Shown: positions 8,155 through 16,885 of the stretch, one piece after another
How the letters are laid out: every line of letters begins with the position of its first letter
Position numbering within the stretch: position 1 is the stretch's first letter
Source: Neobacillus vireti
GTDB lineage: Bacteria; Bacillota; Bacilli; Bacillales; Cytobacillaceae
Direction: 5' to 3'
NCBI RefSeq assembly: GCF_001026695.1
Contig: NZ_LDNB01000017.1
Location: 310,206 to 374,205, forward strand
DNA length: 64,000 nucleotides
Notes under the pieces: generated by a model
What the model was told of the DNA's origin: nothing
What the model saw: only the letters and a program-made list of their open reading frames with translations
The model's database searches: none
Made by a program: the position numbers and the translations under genes

Positions 8155-9144
8155 ATGATTAAATCTAAAGCCCGTATTACAGCTATTGGTACCTATGTGC
8201 CTGAAAAGAAATTATTAAATGAAGACTTAGAAAAGATGGTGGATACTAATGATGAATGGATTGTTCAGAGAACTGGTATAAAGGAAAGGAGAATTGCTGG
8301 CGGGAAAGAGTATGCTTCTAATTTAGCTTATCATGCTATTGAGAATTTAATAAAAAAATATAAGAAAGATTTAGACGATGTTGATTGTATTATAGTAACA
8401 ACTACAACTTCTGACTATGCATTTCCAAGTGTAGCATGCCAAATTCAGAATCATTTCAATATCCCTAGTACAGGAGCTTTTGATTTAAATGCTACTTGTG
8501 CAGGATTTACTTATGCTCTACATTTAGCTAACAACTTAATTACATCCGAAGCACATAAAAAGATTCTAGTTGTTGCAACTGAGACATTATCAAAAGTAAC
8601 TGACTATAAAGATCGAACTACCTGTATTCTATTTGGGGACGGTGCTGGTGCTGTGCTCGTCGAATATGATAAAGAAAATCCTAGTTTCCTTGCTAGTCAT
8701 ATGGGAACTAATGGTGAAGGAGGCATTAATGTTTATAGAACAACCTTTGCAGCTACTATGGATGGTAACCCTTTAAACTCAACTGGAAAAATGGTTCAGA
8801 ATGGTAGGGAAGTATATAAATGGGCGTCTCGTACTTTGCCATTAGGAATACAACAGTTATTGATCAAGACAGGTCTAACCGAAGAGGAGATCAATTGGTT
8901 TATACCACATAGTGCTAATCTAAGGATGATTGAATCAATATGTGAAAAATCCGGATTTCCCATAGAAAAAACATTGACTAGTATGAAGTACTTTGGAAAT
9001 ACCTCATCTGCTTCGATTCCATTATCATTAAATCTGGGAATAGAAGATGGAAAAGTTCGCAATGGAGATACTTTGTTATTATATGGTTTTGGAGGAGGAC
9101 TTACACATTTAGGTCTTATCCTAACTTGGAATCTAAATAACTAA
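8155..9144 (+). CDS. fabH: 3-oxoacyl-ACP synthase III (FabHB-like)
   Basis: 329 residues, the normal FabH length. It condenses acyl-CoA with malonyl-ACP to start fatty acid synthesis and so sets branched-chain primer use. The catalytic triad is visible: Cys in NATCAGFTYAL, His in FIPHSANLRMIE and Asn in YFGNTSSASIPL. The nucleotide-binding GFGGGLTH motif is near the end. The sequence is closest in my memory to FabHB (YhfB) of B. subtilis, including DEWIVQRTGIKERR and TTTSDYAFPSVAC. ATG 8155 follows GTGAGG by 9 bp; the upstream GTG at 8140 is part of that site. FapR-type boxes precede it, and plsC follows at 170 bp. Confidence 0.92.
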   Translation: MIKSKARITAIGTYVPEKKLLNEDLEKMVDTNDEWIVQRTGIKERRIAGGKEYASNLAYHAIENLIKKYKKDLDDVDCIIVTTTTSDYAFPSVACQIQNHFNIPSTGAFDLNATCAGFTYALHLANNLITSEAHKKILVVATETLSKVTDYKDRTTCILFGDGAGAVLVEYDKENPSFLASHMGTNGEGGINVYRTTFAATMDGNPLNSTGKMVQNGREVYKWASRTLPLGIQQLLIKTGLTEEEINWFIPHSANLRMIESICEKSGFPIEKTLTSMKYFGNTSSASIPLSLNLGIEDGKVRNGDTLLLYGFGGGLTHLGLILTWNLNN

Positions 9145-9317
9145 TAAAAATAGGGGCATCGTGATATAAGATGCTCATCAATTAAGAATATTAGTTTACC
9201 TTGCTATCTATGTTATTGAAATGTTATTTGGACTGAAATATATCCAATATGGAACCATCATTTTTCTTTTCTACATGATAACTAATCGTATGTGTAAGGT
9301 GAATGGAGGAAGAAATC

Positions 9318-9905
9318 TTGTATCAATTTGTTGCCTATTTTTTGAAGATTACTTTGCGTGTCTTTGGAAAACTTCATGTTTATGACAAACATAATATCCC
9401 TAAAGAGGGGGCTTTTGTTATTGCTTGTACACATACAGGTTGGATTGATGTCTTGTATTTGGGAATCACTTTATTACCAACCAAAATTCATTACATGGCA
9501 AAGAAGCAACTCTTTTCTAATAGGTTGATAGGATGGTTTTTGAGAAAACTTAATGCCTTTCCTGTTGACCGGGATAATCCCGGCCCGAGTGTTTTAAAAA
9601 TTCCATATCGGTTGCTGTCCCAAGGGGAAGTTGTAGGTATTTTTCCTAGCGGAACTAGAATTGAAGAGCAAAATGCCTTAAAACAAGGAGCAATTACAAT
9701 TGCTCAGCGGTCAAGAGTACCTATCATACCCGCGGCATATGTAGGACCTAATAGTTTTAAAGAATTATTTATTAAGAGGGAAGCATATCTAATATTTGGT
9801 GAACCAATACATATTTCTAATTTAAAAGAACAACGGGACCATTTTACAAATTTATTAGAAGAAAAAATTAATACACTTGCAATGAAGATTCAAGATAAAA
9901 ATTAA
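9318..9905 (+). CDS. plsC: 1-acyl-glycerol-3-phosphate acyltransferase (PlsC)
   Basis: 195 residues. It adds the second acyl chain to lysophosphatidic acid at the membrane. Motif I is HTGWID (HX4D); motif III is FPSGTR, in which Ser replaces the usual Glu of EGTR, as in the B. subtilis PlsC (YhdO). HYMAKKQLF and FPVDRDNPGPS are also family-typical. TTG 9318 is preferred because GGAGGAAG lies 6-7 bp upstream and the resulting start, MYQFVAYFLK, aligns with known PlsC proteins. ATG 9303 is an in-frame alternative five codons earlier. It follows fabH in the same direction, forming a small lipid-synthesis group. Confidence 0.88.
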   Translation: MYQFVAYFLKITLRVFGKLHVYDKHNIPKEGAFVIACTHTGWIDVLYLGITLLPTKIHYMAKKQLFSNRLIGWFLRKLNAFPVDRDNPGPSVLKIPYRLLSQGEVVGIFPSGTRIEEQNALKQGAITIAQRSRVPIIPAAYVGPNSFKELFIKREAYLIFGEPIHISNLKEQRDHFTNLLEEKINTLAMKIQDKN

Positions 9906-9906
9906 T

Positions 9907-10311
9907 CTTACTTATGATAAAACAACTGAGAACGAAATAAACCTCCTAAACTATCAGGGCGCCAATGTAATCTTCGATTCAGTTGCTGGGGAAGTTACTA
10001 GTAGGAGCTTAGATTGTTTAGCGTTATATGGTACACTTGTTCAATTTGGCAGTAGTAGTGGCAAGGCAGGTACGATTAAAACAAGCGATGTACATAGTAG
10101 TTGTAGGAATATTAAAGGTTTTAGCTTAGGAACAACCCGAAAGCATAATCGATCACGCTTAGCATCTGTTGCAGCAAAAGTTCTAGAGCTATTTGCTTCA
10201 AAAAAAGTTTCTATTCCCGTTGCTCAAGTATTCGATTTAAAAGATGCTGCCAAAGCTCATAAATTAATTGAAAGCCGTAATTATGAAGGGAAAGTTTTGA
10301 TTAAAATATAA
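9907..10311 (+). pseudogene. 3' remnant of a quinone oxidoreductase / zinc-type alcohol dehydrogenase (MDR family)
   Basis: A frame without any start codon runs from the end of plsC to TAA 10309-10311. Its translation is the C-terminal third of a medium-chain reductase: GANVIFDSVAGEV (Rossmann strand and loop), YGTLVQFGSSSGK, LELFASKKVSIPVAQVFDLK, then AAKAHKLIESRNYEGKVLIKI, the usual family ending. The N-terminal catalytic domain and the start of the nucleotide-binding fold are missing. It is most simply a deletion remnant, perhaps from the rearrangement that brought fabH-plsC here. Confidence 0.8.
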
Positions 10312-10470
10312 AGAATATGGATAAAGCCCCCTATGGTACAGTTTTGTCGAAAGTTTTATAAAATCATAGTTTAGGTATGTTGATTTTGAAGAAATGCACT
10401 TATAAAAACGAATTCTTTTGTTTTAATTAGGCAATTAATATTCTTCAACAGACGTGAGCTTTGATTATTA

Positions 10471-10520
10471 AAAAAAGGAGAAAATATTTTATACATATCT
10501 AATATGTTTTCTCCTTTATT
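10471..10520. terminator. Bidirectional terminator
   Basis: AAAGGAGAAAATATT and AATATGTTTTCTCCTTT form a long stem, with A-rich sequence before and T-rich sequence after. It can serve the aldehyde dehydrogenase operon on the minus strand. The 10312-10470 stretch before it holds no gene that I can see. Confidence 0.75.
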
Positions 10521-10577
10521 CTTATAGCTTTTTATTATTTCGGTCTTGCTAAATTATCTTTTTTTAATGGACTTTGA

Positions 10578-11948
10578 TTACTTCATGAAAAGCTTAATTT
10601 TTTTCAGTCCGTTCTTCACATCTGGGTAACGGAACGGGATATCAAATAAGGTCGTTTGTTTGAGAACGCTTTTTTGATGGGAGAAAGTATCATAGTTGCC
10701 TTTTCCGTGATAGGCGCCAATCCCGCTGTTCCCAACACCGCCAAAAGGAAGATAAGGGGAGGCAAAATGATAAACCGTGTCATTCACACAACCGCCGCCA
10801 AAAGAGATGCCATTTAATACTTCCTTTTGTATCGCATTATTTTCTGTGAAAATATAGAGTGCGAGCGGTTTCGGATGACGGTGAATTCCTTCAAGTACCT
10901 CTGAGAGTTCATCATATTCAAGAACAGGCAGAATCGGCCCGAAGATCTCGTCCTGCATAATCGGATCCTCCCACGTGACATGTGTTAGGACTGTCGGCTC
11001 AATTGATAACTTTTCTTGATTAGCGCTGCCTCCCATAAAAAGTTCCCCATTGTCCAAGAAGGAGCACAATCGCTGAAAGTGTCGACCACTCACGATTCTG
11101 GTGAAATTAACATTGTTTAACGGATGCTCCCCATACAATTCAATCGTTGTCTCCTTAAATTGTTGGAGGAATTGATCCTTAATGCTTTTATGAAGATACA
11201 AATAATCTGGGGCAATACAGGTTTGTCCAGCATTGGTGAACTTCCCCCAGGCAATTCGTTTGGCTGCCAGCTTTAGATTGGCATCTTTATGGACGATACA
11301 AGGACTTTTTCCGCCTAATTCTAATGTCACTGGAGTTAAATTTTTTGCTGCGGCCTCCATAATGACCTTTCCAACAGGGACGCTTCCGGTAAAGAAGATA
11401 TAATCAAATTTTTCATTCAGGAGTGCTTGGCTTGTTTCTACGCCTCCTTGGACAACGGAAATGTACTCCTCGGGGTATAAATCACTAATGATTTTCCCTA
11501 GTATTTCAGATGTTTTCGGCGTTAATTCTGAAGGCTTGATAACTGCACAGTTTCCAGCGGCAATGGCACCAATCAACGGGGCAATCGCCAACTGAAAGGG
11601 ATAATTCCAGGGTGCGATGATGAGCGCAACCCCGTATGGTTCCGAATAAATGTAGCTGCGGGAGCCAATATGCGTTAGCGGTGTTTTAACCTTTTTTGGT
11701 TTTACCCAAGAACGTAAGTGTTTAAGCGTAAATCGTAATTCCTCTAGTACAAAACCGATTTCAGAGGTATACGCATCAAATTCAGATTTATTTAAATCCG
11801 CCCTCAAGGCATCCATTAGCACTTGCTCATTATTTTTAATACCGTTTCTCAATTTGTGAAGTGCTTCGAGTCGATATGAAACATCTTTGGTCACTTCAGA
11901 TCGAAAAAAATCCTTTTGCTTAGCAATTATGGAATTGTAATTTTCCAT
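10578..11948 (-). CDS. Aldehyde dehydrogenase (class 3-like)
   Basis: 456 residues. It oxidises aldehydes to acids with NAD(P). Seen in the sequence: APWNYPFQLA (cofactor binding), FFTGSVPVG, LELGGKSPCIV with the general-base Glu, and NAGQTCIAPDYL with the catalytic Cys. The C-terminal FASPYLPFGGVGNSGIGAYH is typical of the fatty-aldehyde or class 3 subgroup, and a hydrophobic/basic tail (KKIKLFMK) may aid membrane contact. ATG 11948 is preferred; the GTG at 11960 overlaps its own ribosome site. It lies 24 bp after an iron-type alcohol dehydrogenase in the same direction, so the pair probably turns an alcohol into an acid. Confidence 0.9.
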   Translation of the reverse strand: MENYNSIIAKQKDFFRSEVTKDVSYRLEALHKLRNGIKNNEQVLMDALRADLNKSEFDAYTSEIGFVLEELRFTLKHLRSWVKPKKVKTPLTHIGSRSYIYSEPYGVALIIAPWNYPFQLAIAPLIGAIAAGNCAVIKPSELTPKTSEILGKIISDLYPEEYISVVQGGVETSQALLNEKFDYIFFTGSVPVGKVIMEAAAKNLTPVTLELGGKSPCIVHKDANLKLAAKRIAWGKFTNAGQTCIAPDYLYLHKSIKDQFLQQFKETTIELYGEHPLNNVNFTRIVSGRHFQRLCSFLDNGELFMGGSANQEKLSIEPTVLTHVTWEDPIMQDEIFGPILPVLEYDELSEVLEGIHRHPKPLALYIFTENNAIQKEVLNGISFGGGCVNDTVYHFASPYLPFGGVGNSGIGAYHGKGNYDTFSHQKSVLKQTTLFDIPFRYPDVKNGLKKIKLFMK

Positions 11949-11972
11949 TTCATTAACCACCTTAGATCCCCG

Positions 11973-13172
11973 TTATTCTTTTATTAATTGGTAAAGAGTA
12001 AATAAATCATCCTTATTTAAAATCCTTGGTACAGGATATAATGGGTTCGCTTCTTTGAATGCACGTTCAACCATTATTGGTATATCGGTATCAACAATCC
12101 CACTTACTTTTTTCGGAATCGCCATACTATCATTAAGCATCTTTATCGCTTCGATAAACTTTACTGCCTTTTGCTCAGTGGTATCCGTGGAATCACCAAT
12201 ACCAACAAGTTCTGCAAGCTCGGCTAAAGGTTTGTGAACGGACTCACCGTAATACTCCAAGACATAGGGGAGAATAATCGCATTTGCCAGACCATGTGGA
12301 ACAGAATAAAATCCACCAAGCGTATGGGCAATGGCATGGACATAACCAACATAGGCCCGTGTGAACGCCATTCCCGCTAAATAGGCAGCTTTCTGCATAT
12401 TCGTGCGTGCTTGGATGTTCGACCCGTTTGTATAGGACTCATAGAGATTTTCAAAGATTAATTTCACCGCATCTAAACTGTACTTGGTGGTTTCCTTCGT
12501 GTTACTTTTGCCGATATATGCTTCAACTGCATGTGTTAAGGCATCAATTCCGGTTGCTGCCGTAATATGGGGGGGAAGTTTAACGATAAGTGATGGATCT
12601 AGAACAGCATAATGTGGAATAAGTGATGTGTCCATTATGGCATATTTTTCATGTGTCTCGCGATTAGAAACAACCGCGGCTAAGGTTGCTTCACTGCCTG
12701 TACCGGCTGTGGTGGGAATCGCAAACAAAGGAGGCATTTTTTTCAACACCTTTAATACACCTTTCATTTGAGGAATGCTTTTATTTGGTCTTGCTGCCCG
12801 GGCACCGACACCCTTGGCGCAATCCATTGGCGATCCACCGCCGAAGGCGACAATCCCGTTACAATTATATGCCATATACATTCGAAAGGCATCCTCAATA
12901 TTATCAATTGTTGGATTTGGGACGGTTTTGTCATAAATGAAATAGTCGATTCCTTCAGCTCGCAAGTCATTCAGAAAATTGTCCATTAGTCCAACTGATA
13001 CAATTCCTTGGTCGGTCACGATTAAAACGGTTTCAATATTATTCCGTTTTATAAGTTTCGGCAATTCTTTTAAACTATTTTCTCCCACTAAGAGCTCAGG
13101 TTCCCGCCAAGGCATGAAGGTGGAAGCTATTTTCATCACTCCTTGAAAAGACCTGCAATACACCTTATACAT
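11973..13172 (-). CDS. Iron-containing alcohol dehydrogenase
   Basis: 399 residues of the group III (Fe-ADH) family. Visible motifs: GGGSPMDCAKG and TTAGTGSEAT for NAD binding, and metal ligands in DALTHAVEAY and HAIAHTLGGFYSVPHG. ATG 13172 has GAGG 8 bp before it. An internal ATG at 13136 (MKIASTFMPW) gives a more usual N-terminus but has AGGAG only 2 bp away, so the first 12 residues remain uncertain. The neighbouring aldehyde dehydrogenase suggests alcohol oxidation, or the reverse during reduction. The natural substrate is not evident. The 257 bp upstream gap must hold the operon promoter. Confidence 0.9.
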   Translation of the reverse strand: MYKVYCRSFQGVMKIASTFMPWREPELLVGENSLKELPKLIKRNNIETVLIVTDQGIVSVGLMDNFLNDLRAEGIDYFIYDKTVPNPTIDNIEDAFRMYMAYNCNGIVAFGGGSPMDCAKGVGARAARPNKSIPQMKGVLKVLKKMPPLFAIPTTAGTGSEATLAAVVSNRETHEKYAIMDTSLIPHYAVLDPSLIVKLPPHITAATGIDALTHAVEAYIGKSNTKETTKYSLDAVKLIFENLYESYTNGSNIQARTNMQKAAYLAGMAFTRAYVGYVHAIAHTLGGFYSVPHGLANAIILPYVLEYYGESVHKPLAELAELVGIGDSTDTTEQKAVKFIEAIKMLNDSMAIPKKVSGIVDTDIPIMVERAFKEANPLYPVPRILNKDDLFTLYQLIKE

Positions 13173-13387
13173 AACATAACCTCACTTTTTATTAAAAATG
13201 ATTGTAGCTTATATTGCAGTCTACGAAGTTTAAAAACTTACAACAGGATACCCAAAAGACCCAAAAAGAGGGGAATTGAACCCAAAAGCCCAAAAATCTA
13301 TAATACTTTTATAGCGCATTTAATTTAGATATGTCAAGAAAAATATTATGAATATAATTAATATTCAGAAAAATAAATCTGTAATAG

Positions 13388-13421
13388 AAAAAAAGCCACC
13401 CACCTATATTTAAGGCTGGCT
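13388..13421 (-). terminator. Terminator of the winged-helix gene
   Basis: On the minus strand AGCCAGCC pairs with GGGTGGCT (one mismatch), followed by TTTTTTT. Confidence 0.75.
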
Positions 13422-13429
13422 AAGCATTG

Positions 13430-14125
13430 TTAACTTTGTTTAATGAACTCGATTAATAGGTCCAATTCAACTGAATCTAGTTGATTGACATTATCAAAAA
13501 ACTGCTTTACCAACGTGATCATTTCAGGGCTTAATTCCTCACCCACAGACTGAATAATCATTCCGACAACAGCACCAACAAATACCGACAGCTGGATTTT
13601 TGATTCCTGTGATGAATTCACAACATTAACAGTTAAATCCTTTATAGCATCCCCGAGGCTATTCAAAAATAAAATGAGCACGCAAAGGAAGTAGGCGCAG
13701 AATTTCAGCTTAACATCAACGGTTTTCATTAACTCCAAAATAGTATTGATTGCATCCATCAACGGGAGATCTTGGTGGCTTTTAATTAAGTCTGTTACCT
13801 CGTTAAGAATCATTTCCCATTCATCTGTATTTGAAATTCCTCTTCTTTCTTTTTGGAACAGATGACCTGCCAAATCTGTAGGTGAGAAGACGACAACGGA
13901 GCGGCCTGTTTCATTTTCATTGGCATTATAAGTTCTTTTTAATAGTCCTTGGCCTTCAAGGCTTTTTAATACATCATAGGCAGTCCATTTACTCACACCA
14001 ATCGCTTCGGCCACTTCCGAATAATGGACAGGAAGATTGGTATTCTGATATTGATACCAAATCTGGTCTAAAAATTCTCGTCGTCTTTTGGTTAAGGAAA
14101 TCGTAGCCGCCACCACCTGTTTCAT
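13430..14125 (-). CDS. Winged-helix DNA-binding protein, unknown regulon
   Basis: 231 residues. The N-terminal 80 residues look like a winged helix: LTKRRREFLDQIWYQY, then VHYSEVAEAIGVSKWTAYDVL (helix-turn-helix) and LEGQGLLKRTYN (wing). The rest is mainly helical with a hydrophobic run at about residues 143-160 (CAYFLCVLILFLNSLGDA) that could be a buried helix or a membrane contact. No ligand-binding family is recognised. It overlaps the DUF2533 gene by one base (TAATG), so translation is coupled. It is encoded upstream of the alcohol/aldehyde dehydrogenase pair and might regulate it, but a terminator lies between. Confidence 0.65.
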   Translation of the reverse strand: MKQVVAATISLTKRRREFLDQIWYQYQNTNLPVHYSEVAEAIGVSKWTAYDVLKSLEGQGLLKRTYNANENETGRSVVVFSPTDLAGHLFQKERRGISNTDEWEMILNEVTDLIKSHQDLPLMDAINTILELMKTVDVKLKFCAYFLCVLILFLNSLGDAIKDLTVNVVNSSQESKIQLSVFVGAVVGMIIQSVGEELSPEMITLVKQFFDNVNQLDSVELDLLIEFIKQS

Positions 14126-14382
14126 TATTTTGTAAATGAGTTCACATATTCTTGAACCATTTCAACCGTTACAATTTTCCGTTCCGGAACAAATCGTAAG
14201 TTTATCTTATTCATCCTATTGGTTACTTCATTTATTTTTTCGGTCGAGAAGGGGTAGCCTTGTTTACATAATTCAACGGCTTCTTCAATATAGCTTTCAC
14301 GCAGTTGATCCAGAGCCTGGAACTCTTGGTAGCATTTATTTTGATTCGCGGCATGTTTAATTAAATCTTTATGGACACTCAT
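14125..14382 (-). CDS. DUF2533 family protein (YpbS-like)
   Basis: 85 residues: MSVHKDLIKHAANQNK.., LDQLRESYIEEAVELCKQG, FSTEKINEVTNRMN, then VPERKIVTVEMVQEYV. This matches the YpbS/DUF2533 family of Bacillus, small soluble helical proteins of unknown function. The start is ATG 14382, which has AGGAGTG 7 bp upstream; a longer frame to 14418 is unsupported. It is the first gene of a two-gene unit with the winged-helix protein. Confidence 0.78.
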   Translation of the reverse strand: MSVHKDLIKHAANQNKCYQEFQALDQLRESYIEEAVELCKQGYPFSTEKINEVTNRMNKINLRFVPERKIVTVEMVQEYVNSFTK

Positions 14383-14807
14383 GTTTTCACTCCTAAAATG
14401 GTTAGCTGATTTTATCATACCATAATTGGTTATACAGAGAATTCAACAACTTGAAAAATAAAACATTAATACGCCTTTTAGCATCGTTTGAGATTCGCTC
14501 TCAGACGCATTTAGCTTTCAATGAAAAATTTTCAAGGTGGCCAAATCTTTTCTTGCAATTAGTATATTAGTATACTTATTTAGAGGGAAAATGCTAAAAA
14601 TCACGAAATAACACTTTATTAATGATATATTAGAATAATTTTTCGTGTATGAAAGACTAGTTTTTTTGTTATAAACAAGGTAAGTTTATTATTCGAAAAA
14701 AGTTTCGAAATCAACAATCTATCTGTCTATTCGTTCGTATGATATAATAAGTAGTATTTTTTTCGAAACTATTTAAACAGGTTTGGATTATTTGAGGTGA
14801 TTTTGCA
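14383..14807. other. Intergenic region with TTCGAA motifs
   Basis: No gene is seen in these 425 bp. The right part has several palindromic TTCGAA elements (within GTTTCGAAA at about 14702 and TTTCGAAAC at about 14762) on either side of TATAAT (14743-14748), a plausible -10 for the SEC-C gene. The flanking TTCGAA pair could be an operator. Confidence 0.4.
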
Positions 14808-15995
14808 ATGAAGGATATAGAAAGAGATGCAAATGGAAAGGTGCTTTTTGCTATAGAAAAGCTAAAAGAAACAACAACGAAAGCTAAGGAAAAAAGGGAT
14901 AAAAAAAACTGGAATGAAATTTCCCTTCCTTTTTCACTTGCTGATGGTCTTCATAATCTAACGAGAGACGAATTGAATGCGATTCGTAGAAGGTTAGAAA
15001 TAAAAAACGCTAGTAGCCTAAAAAAAGCGGAATTAATCTTGCTTCTGCAAGAAAAAATTCCTGTCTTGATAGAAAAGAGCTATTTGTCATTTGATAAGGA
15101 TCGTTTCAACTTAATAATGAAAATTGGCAAACAAGGCGGATATATTACCGCTCCAACTTTAGACGATTTTCAAATTGAATTCTTCCGTTCTCAAGGTTTA
15201 CTCTTCTCAGGGACGCTTGAAGGAAATAAGGTAGTAGTAATGCCAGAGGAAATTGTGGAACAATCGGCCAATCTTGTTACAAACGTATCGATATTATCAA
15301 TTGTTCAACGAAATACGAATTGGATTAAACTTACTCAAGGTCTCCTTTATTATTATGGTTCCTTAAGTATGACAGAATTAGTAAAGTTGCTAGAAAATTA
15401 TCTAAAGGAACCTTTAAATGTATCAGAATACCTATCGGTGATAGATGCTGCTGCAATCTATTATCGAGAAATTCGAATTGATCAATATGGGTTCTCTAAT
15501 GCGAGAGTATTTGATCCGGAAAAAGTGAAACAGGAGCAGCAGAAACGAATGGGTGTGGCATTTTATCCTTTTTCTAAGGAGCAATTGCTAACTGCAGGTG
15601 AACCTGGTTATGTTGAACGAAACGAAAGCTATAAACAGTTTGTAAATTTTATTACCCAAAATTATACCATTAGCAGGAACGAGGCGGATGGTATTGTAGA
15701 AGAATGCTTATATGCTGCACAAATTGGAGAAAATTCGAGTGATATCCTTCAATTTTTACAAAGTAGGCTAGAATTAAATGATTTTCATACAATACAAGAT
15801 TGTATGGTAATGGTCGTTAATCTCATGAATAATACTAGAAAGTGGTTGCTAAAAGGCCATACTGCCTCTGAATTATCTGCTTTAGAGAAAAACGAATTGC
15901 AACCATTAAAAACAGTTAAAAACAAAAGAGTTGGCAGAAATGATCCATGTCCTTGTGGAAGCATGAAGAAATATAAGAAGTGTTGTGGAAAATAA
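14808..15995 (+). CDS. SEC-C metal-binding domain protein
   Basis: 395 residues ending in VGRNDPCPCGSMKKYKKCCGK, a full SEC-C zinc motif (CPCGS..K-KKCC) like that at the C-terminus of SecA. Residues about 45-85 (LTRDELNAIRRRLEIKNASS then LKKAELILLLQ) resemble a SAP/Rho-N helix-extended-loop module that may bind nucleic acid. The middle 270 residues are helical and not recognised. ATG 14808 follows TTTGAGGTGATTTTGCA. It is monocistronic, bounded by the next terminator. SEC-C in such proteins is thought to mediate contact with ribosomes or other proteins; the specific role is unknown. Confidence 0.8.
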   Translation: MKDIERDANGKVLFAIEKLKETTTKAKEKRDKKNWNEISLPFSLADGLHNLTRDELNAIRRRLEIKNASSLKKAELILLLQEKIPVLIEKSYLSFDKDRFNLIMKIGKQGGYITAPTLDDFQIEFFRSQGLLFSGTLEGNKVVVMPEEIVEQSANLVTNVSILSIVQRNTNWIKLTQGLLYYYGSLSMTELVKLLENYLKEPLNVSEYLSVIDAAAIYYREIRIDQYGFSNARVFDPEKVKQEQQKRMGVAFYPFSKEQLLTAGEPGYVERNESYKQFVNFITQNYTISRNEADGIVEECLYAAQIGENSSDILQFLQSRLELNDFHTIQDCMVMVVNLMNNTRKWLLKGHTASELSALEKNELQPLKTVKNKRVGRNDPCPCGSMKKYKKCCGK

Positions 15996-15999
15996 AATC

Positions 16000-16036
16000 A
16001 ACCCTCCGGTCATTTACTCCGGAGGGTTTCTTTGTT
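16000..16036 (+). terminator. Rho-independent terminator
   Basis: AACCCTCCGG and CCGGAGGGTT form a perfect 10 bp stem, followed by TCTTTGTTTT. Confidence 0.92.
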
Positions 16037-16097
16037 TTAACAGAGAAGTGTTAATTTTTTTAGGAATATTTTAAATCATTAATAAATCCTTCAACGT

Positions 16098-16257
16098 AAA
16101 ATAGGCGCTTTATTTAGTAACAGCAACCTAAAAGGAATCATAATTTGTTGAAGAGAGTACACGGCGAATGAGATGTTTAAATTTCTTCAAACCTGATAAT
16201 TTACTTTATAACTCTCTACCTAGGTTTCATGTTATTAAATACAAAGGGGAGGAAAAT
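16098..16257 (+). repeat. Leader of TOMM precursor gene 1, copy A of a duplicated unit
   Basis: This 160 bp leader is repeated 628 bp downstream (16726-16885) with the same distance to the start codon. Best conserved is the stretch TTTAGTAACAGCAACCTAAA continuing through GGAATCATAATTTGTTGAAG. It contains CATAATTT with an AC 17 bp before it, a possible mother-cell sigma (SigK or SigE like) promoter. Further on, AGAGAGT and ACTCTCT can pair in the transcript before the AAAGGGGAGG ribosome site. Confidence 0.8.
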
Positions 16258-16491
16258 ATGCATAATTTTCATAATGAGCTGCAAGGGTTGGGAATGGATC
16301 CTTATCTAACTGGTCAAGTAGTTCCATTTGGTCAACAGATCCAGGATACACGTGTTTGGGGACGCTGTGGCGGTTTCCGTTGCGGTGGCTTCCGTTGTGG
16401 TGGCTGCTTTGGTTGTGGCGGCTGTGGTTTCGGTTGCGGCGGCTGTTTCGGTGGATTTGGCTGTTTTGGCATCGGTTTCGGTTTTATTTAA
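16258..16491 (+). CDS. Heterocycloanthracin/sonorensin-type bacteriocin precursor 1
   Basis: 77 residues from ATG 16258 behind GGGGAGGAAAAT. The leader MHNFHNELQGLGMDPYLTGQ leads to VVPFGQQ; it matches the conserved leader of this thiazole/oxazole-modified peptide (TOMM) family. The core from about residue 37 is Cys/Gly/Phe-rich (repeats of CGGFR, then CGGCFGCGGC) with nine Cys and no Ser or Thr, so the mature peptide could carry up to nine thiazoles. Modification would be done by the cyclodehydratase and dehydrogenase encoded downstream. Most of the core is a FRCGG-type repeat. A longer frame from 16168 has no ribosome site. Confidence 0.93.
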   Translation: MHNFHNELQGLGMDPYLTGQVVPFGQQIQDTRVWGRCGGFRCGGFRCGGCFGCGGCGFGCGGCFGGFGCFGIGFGFI

Positions 16492-16609
16492 TTGGTTAAA
16501 GTTTCGAGAAAAAACTGGAAAACATTGTTTTATTTCCATGTGGAAGGACTTTCGTCATAAGATAAAAGAAGAAGTATTTCACACCCCAACAGGGTTCGTA
16601 AAATAAACT

Positions 16610-16722
16610 GTGCGGAGGGTAAATAAAGAATGTAATGTAACATGTTGGTAAGCCGTATGCCTTAATAGGTCATGCACGGTTGATGAGGGGGTGGCCATGT
16701 AAGTGGTCACCCCTTTATTCCT
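16610..16722 (+). mobile_element. Probable group II intron relic (domains V and VI)
   Basis: At 16662-16693 the sequence AAGCCGTATGCC ... CATGCACGGTT followed by GATGAGGGGG resembles group II intron domain V and the DV-DVI joint (typical AGCCGTATGC ... ACGGTTC ... GGGGG). The lower stem AGCCGT/ACGGTT and a 2-nt bulge can form, with a degenerate upper stem. A DVI-like hairpin follows: GGGGTGGCCA and TGGTCACCCC (16688-16713), then TTTATT. GTGCG at 16610 could be the 5' end. No reverse transcriptase is present. DVI may now act as the terminator of precursor 1. Confidence 0.5.
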
Positions 16723-16725
16723 TCT

Positions 16726-16885
16726 AAAATAGGCTCTTGATTTAGTAACAGCAACCTAAAAGGAATCATAATTTGTTGAAGAGAGTACAAAGCGTAGCTG
16801 ATGTTTTAATTAATACTAAACTGATAATTTACTTTTCAACTCTCTAATTAGTTTTCATCTGATTAGATACAAAGGGGAGGAAAAA
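16726..16885 (+). repeat. Leader of TOMM precursor gene 2, copy B of the duplicated unit
   Basis: Second copy of the 160 bp leader, offset by exactly 628 bp from copy A and ending at the same place before the ATG. Both the CATAATTT box and the AGAGAGT/ACTCTCT pair are kept, while other positions have drifted. That suggests selection on these elements. Confidence 0.8.
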
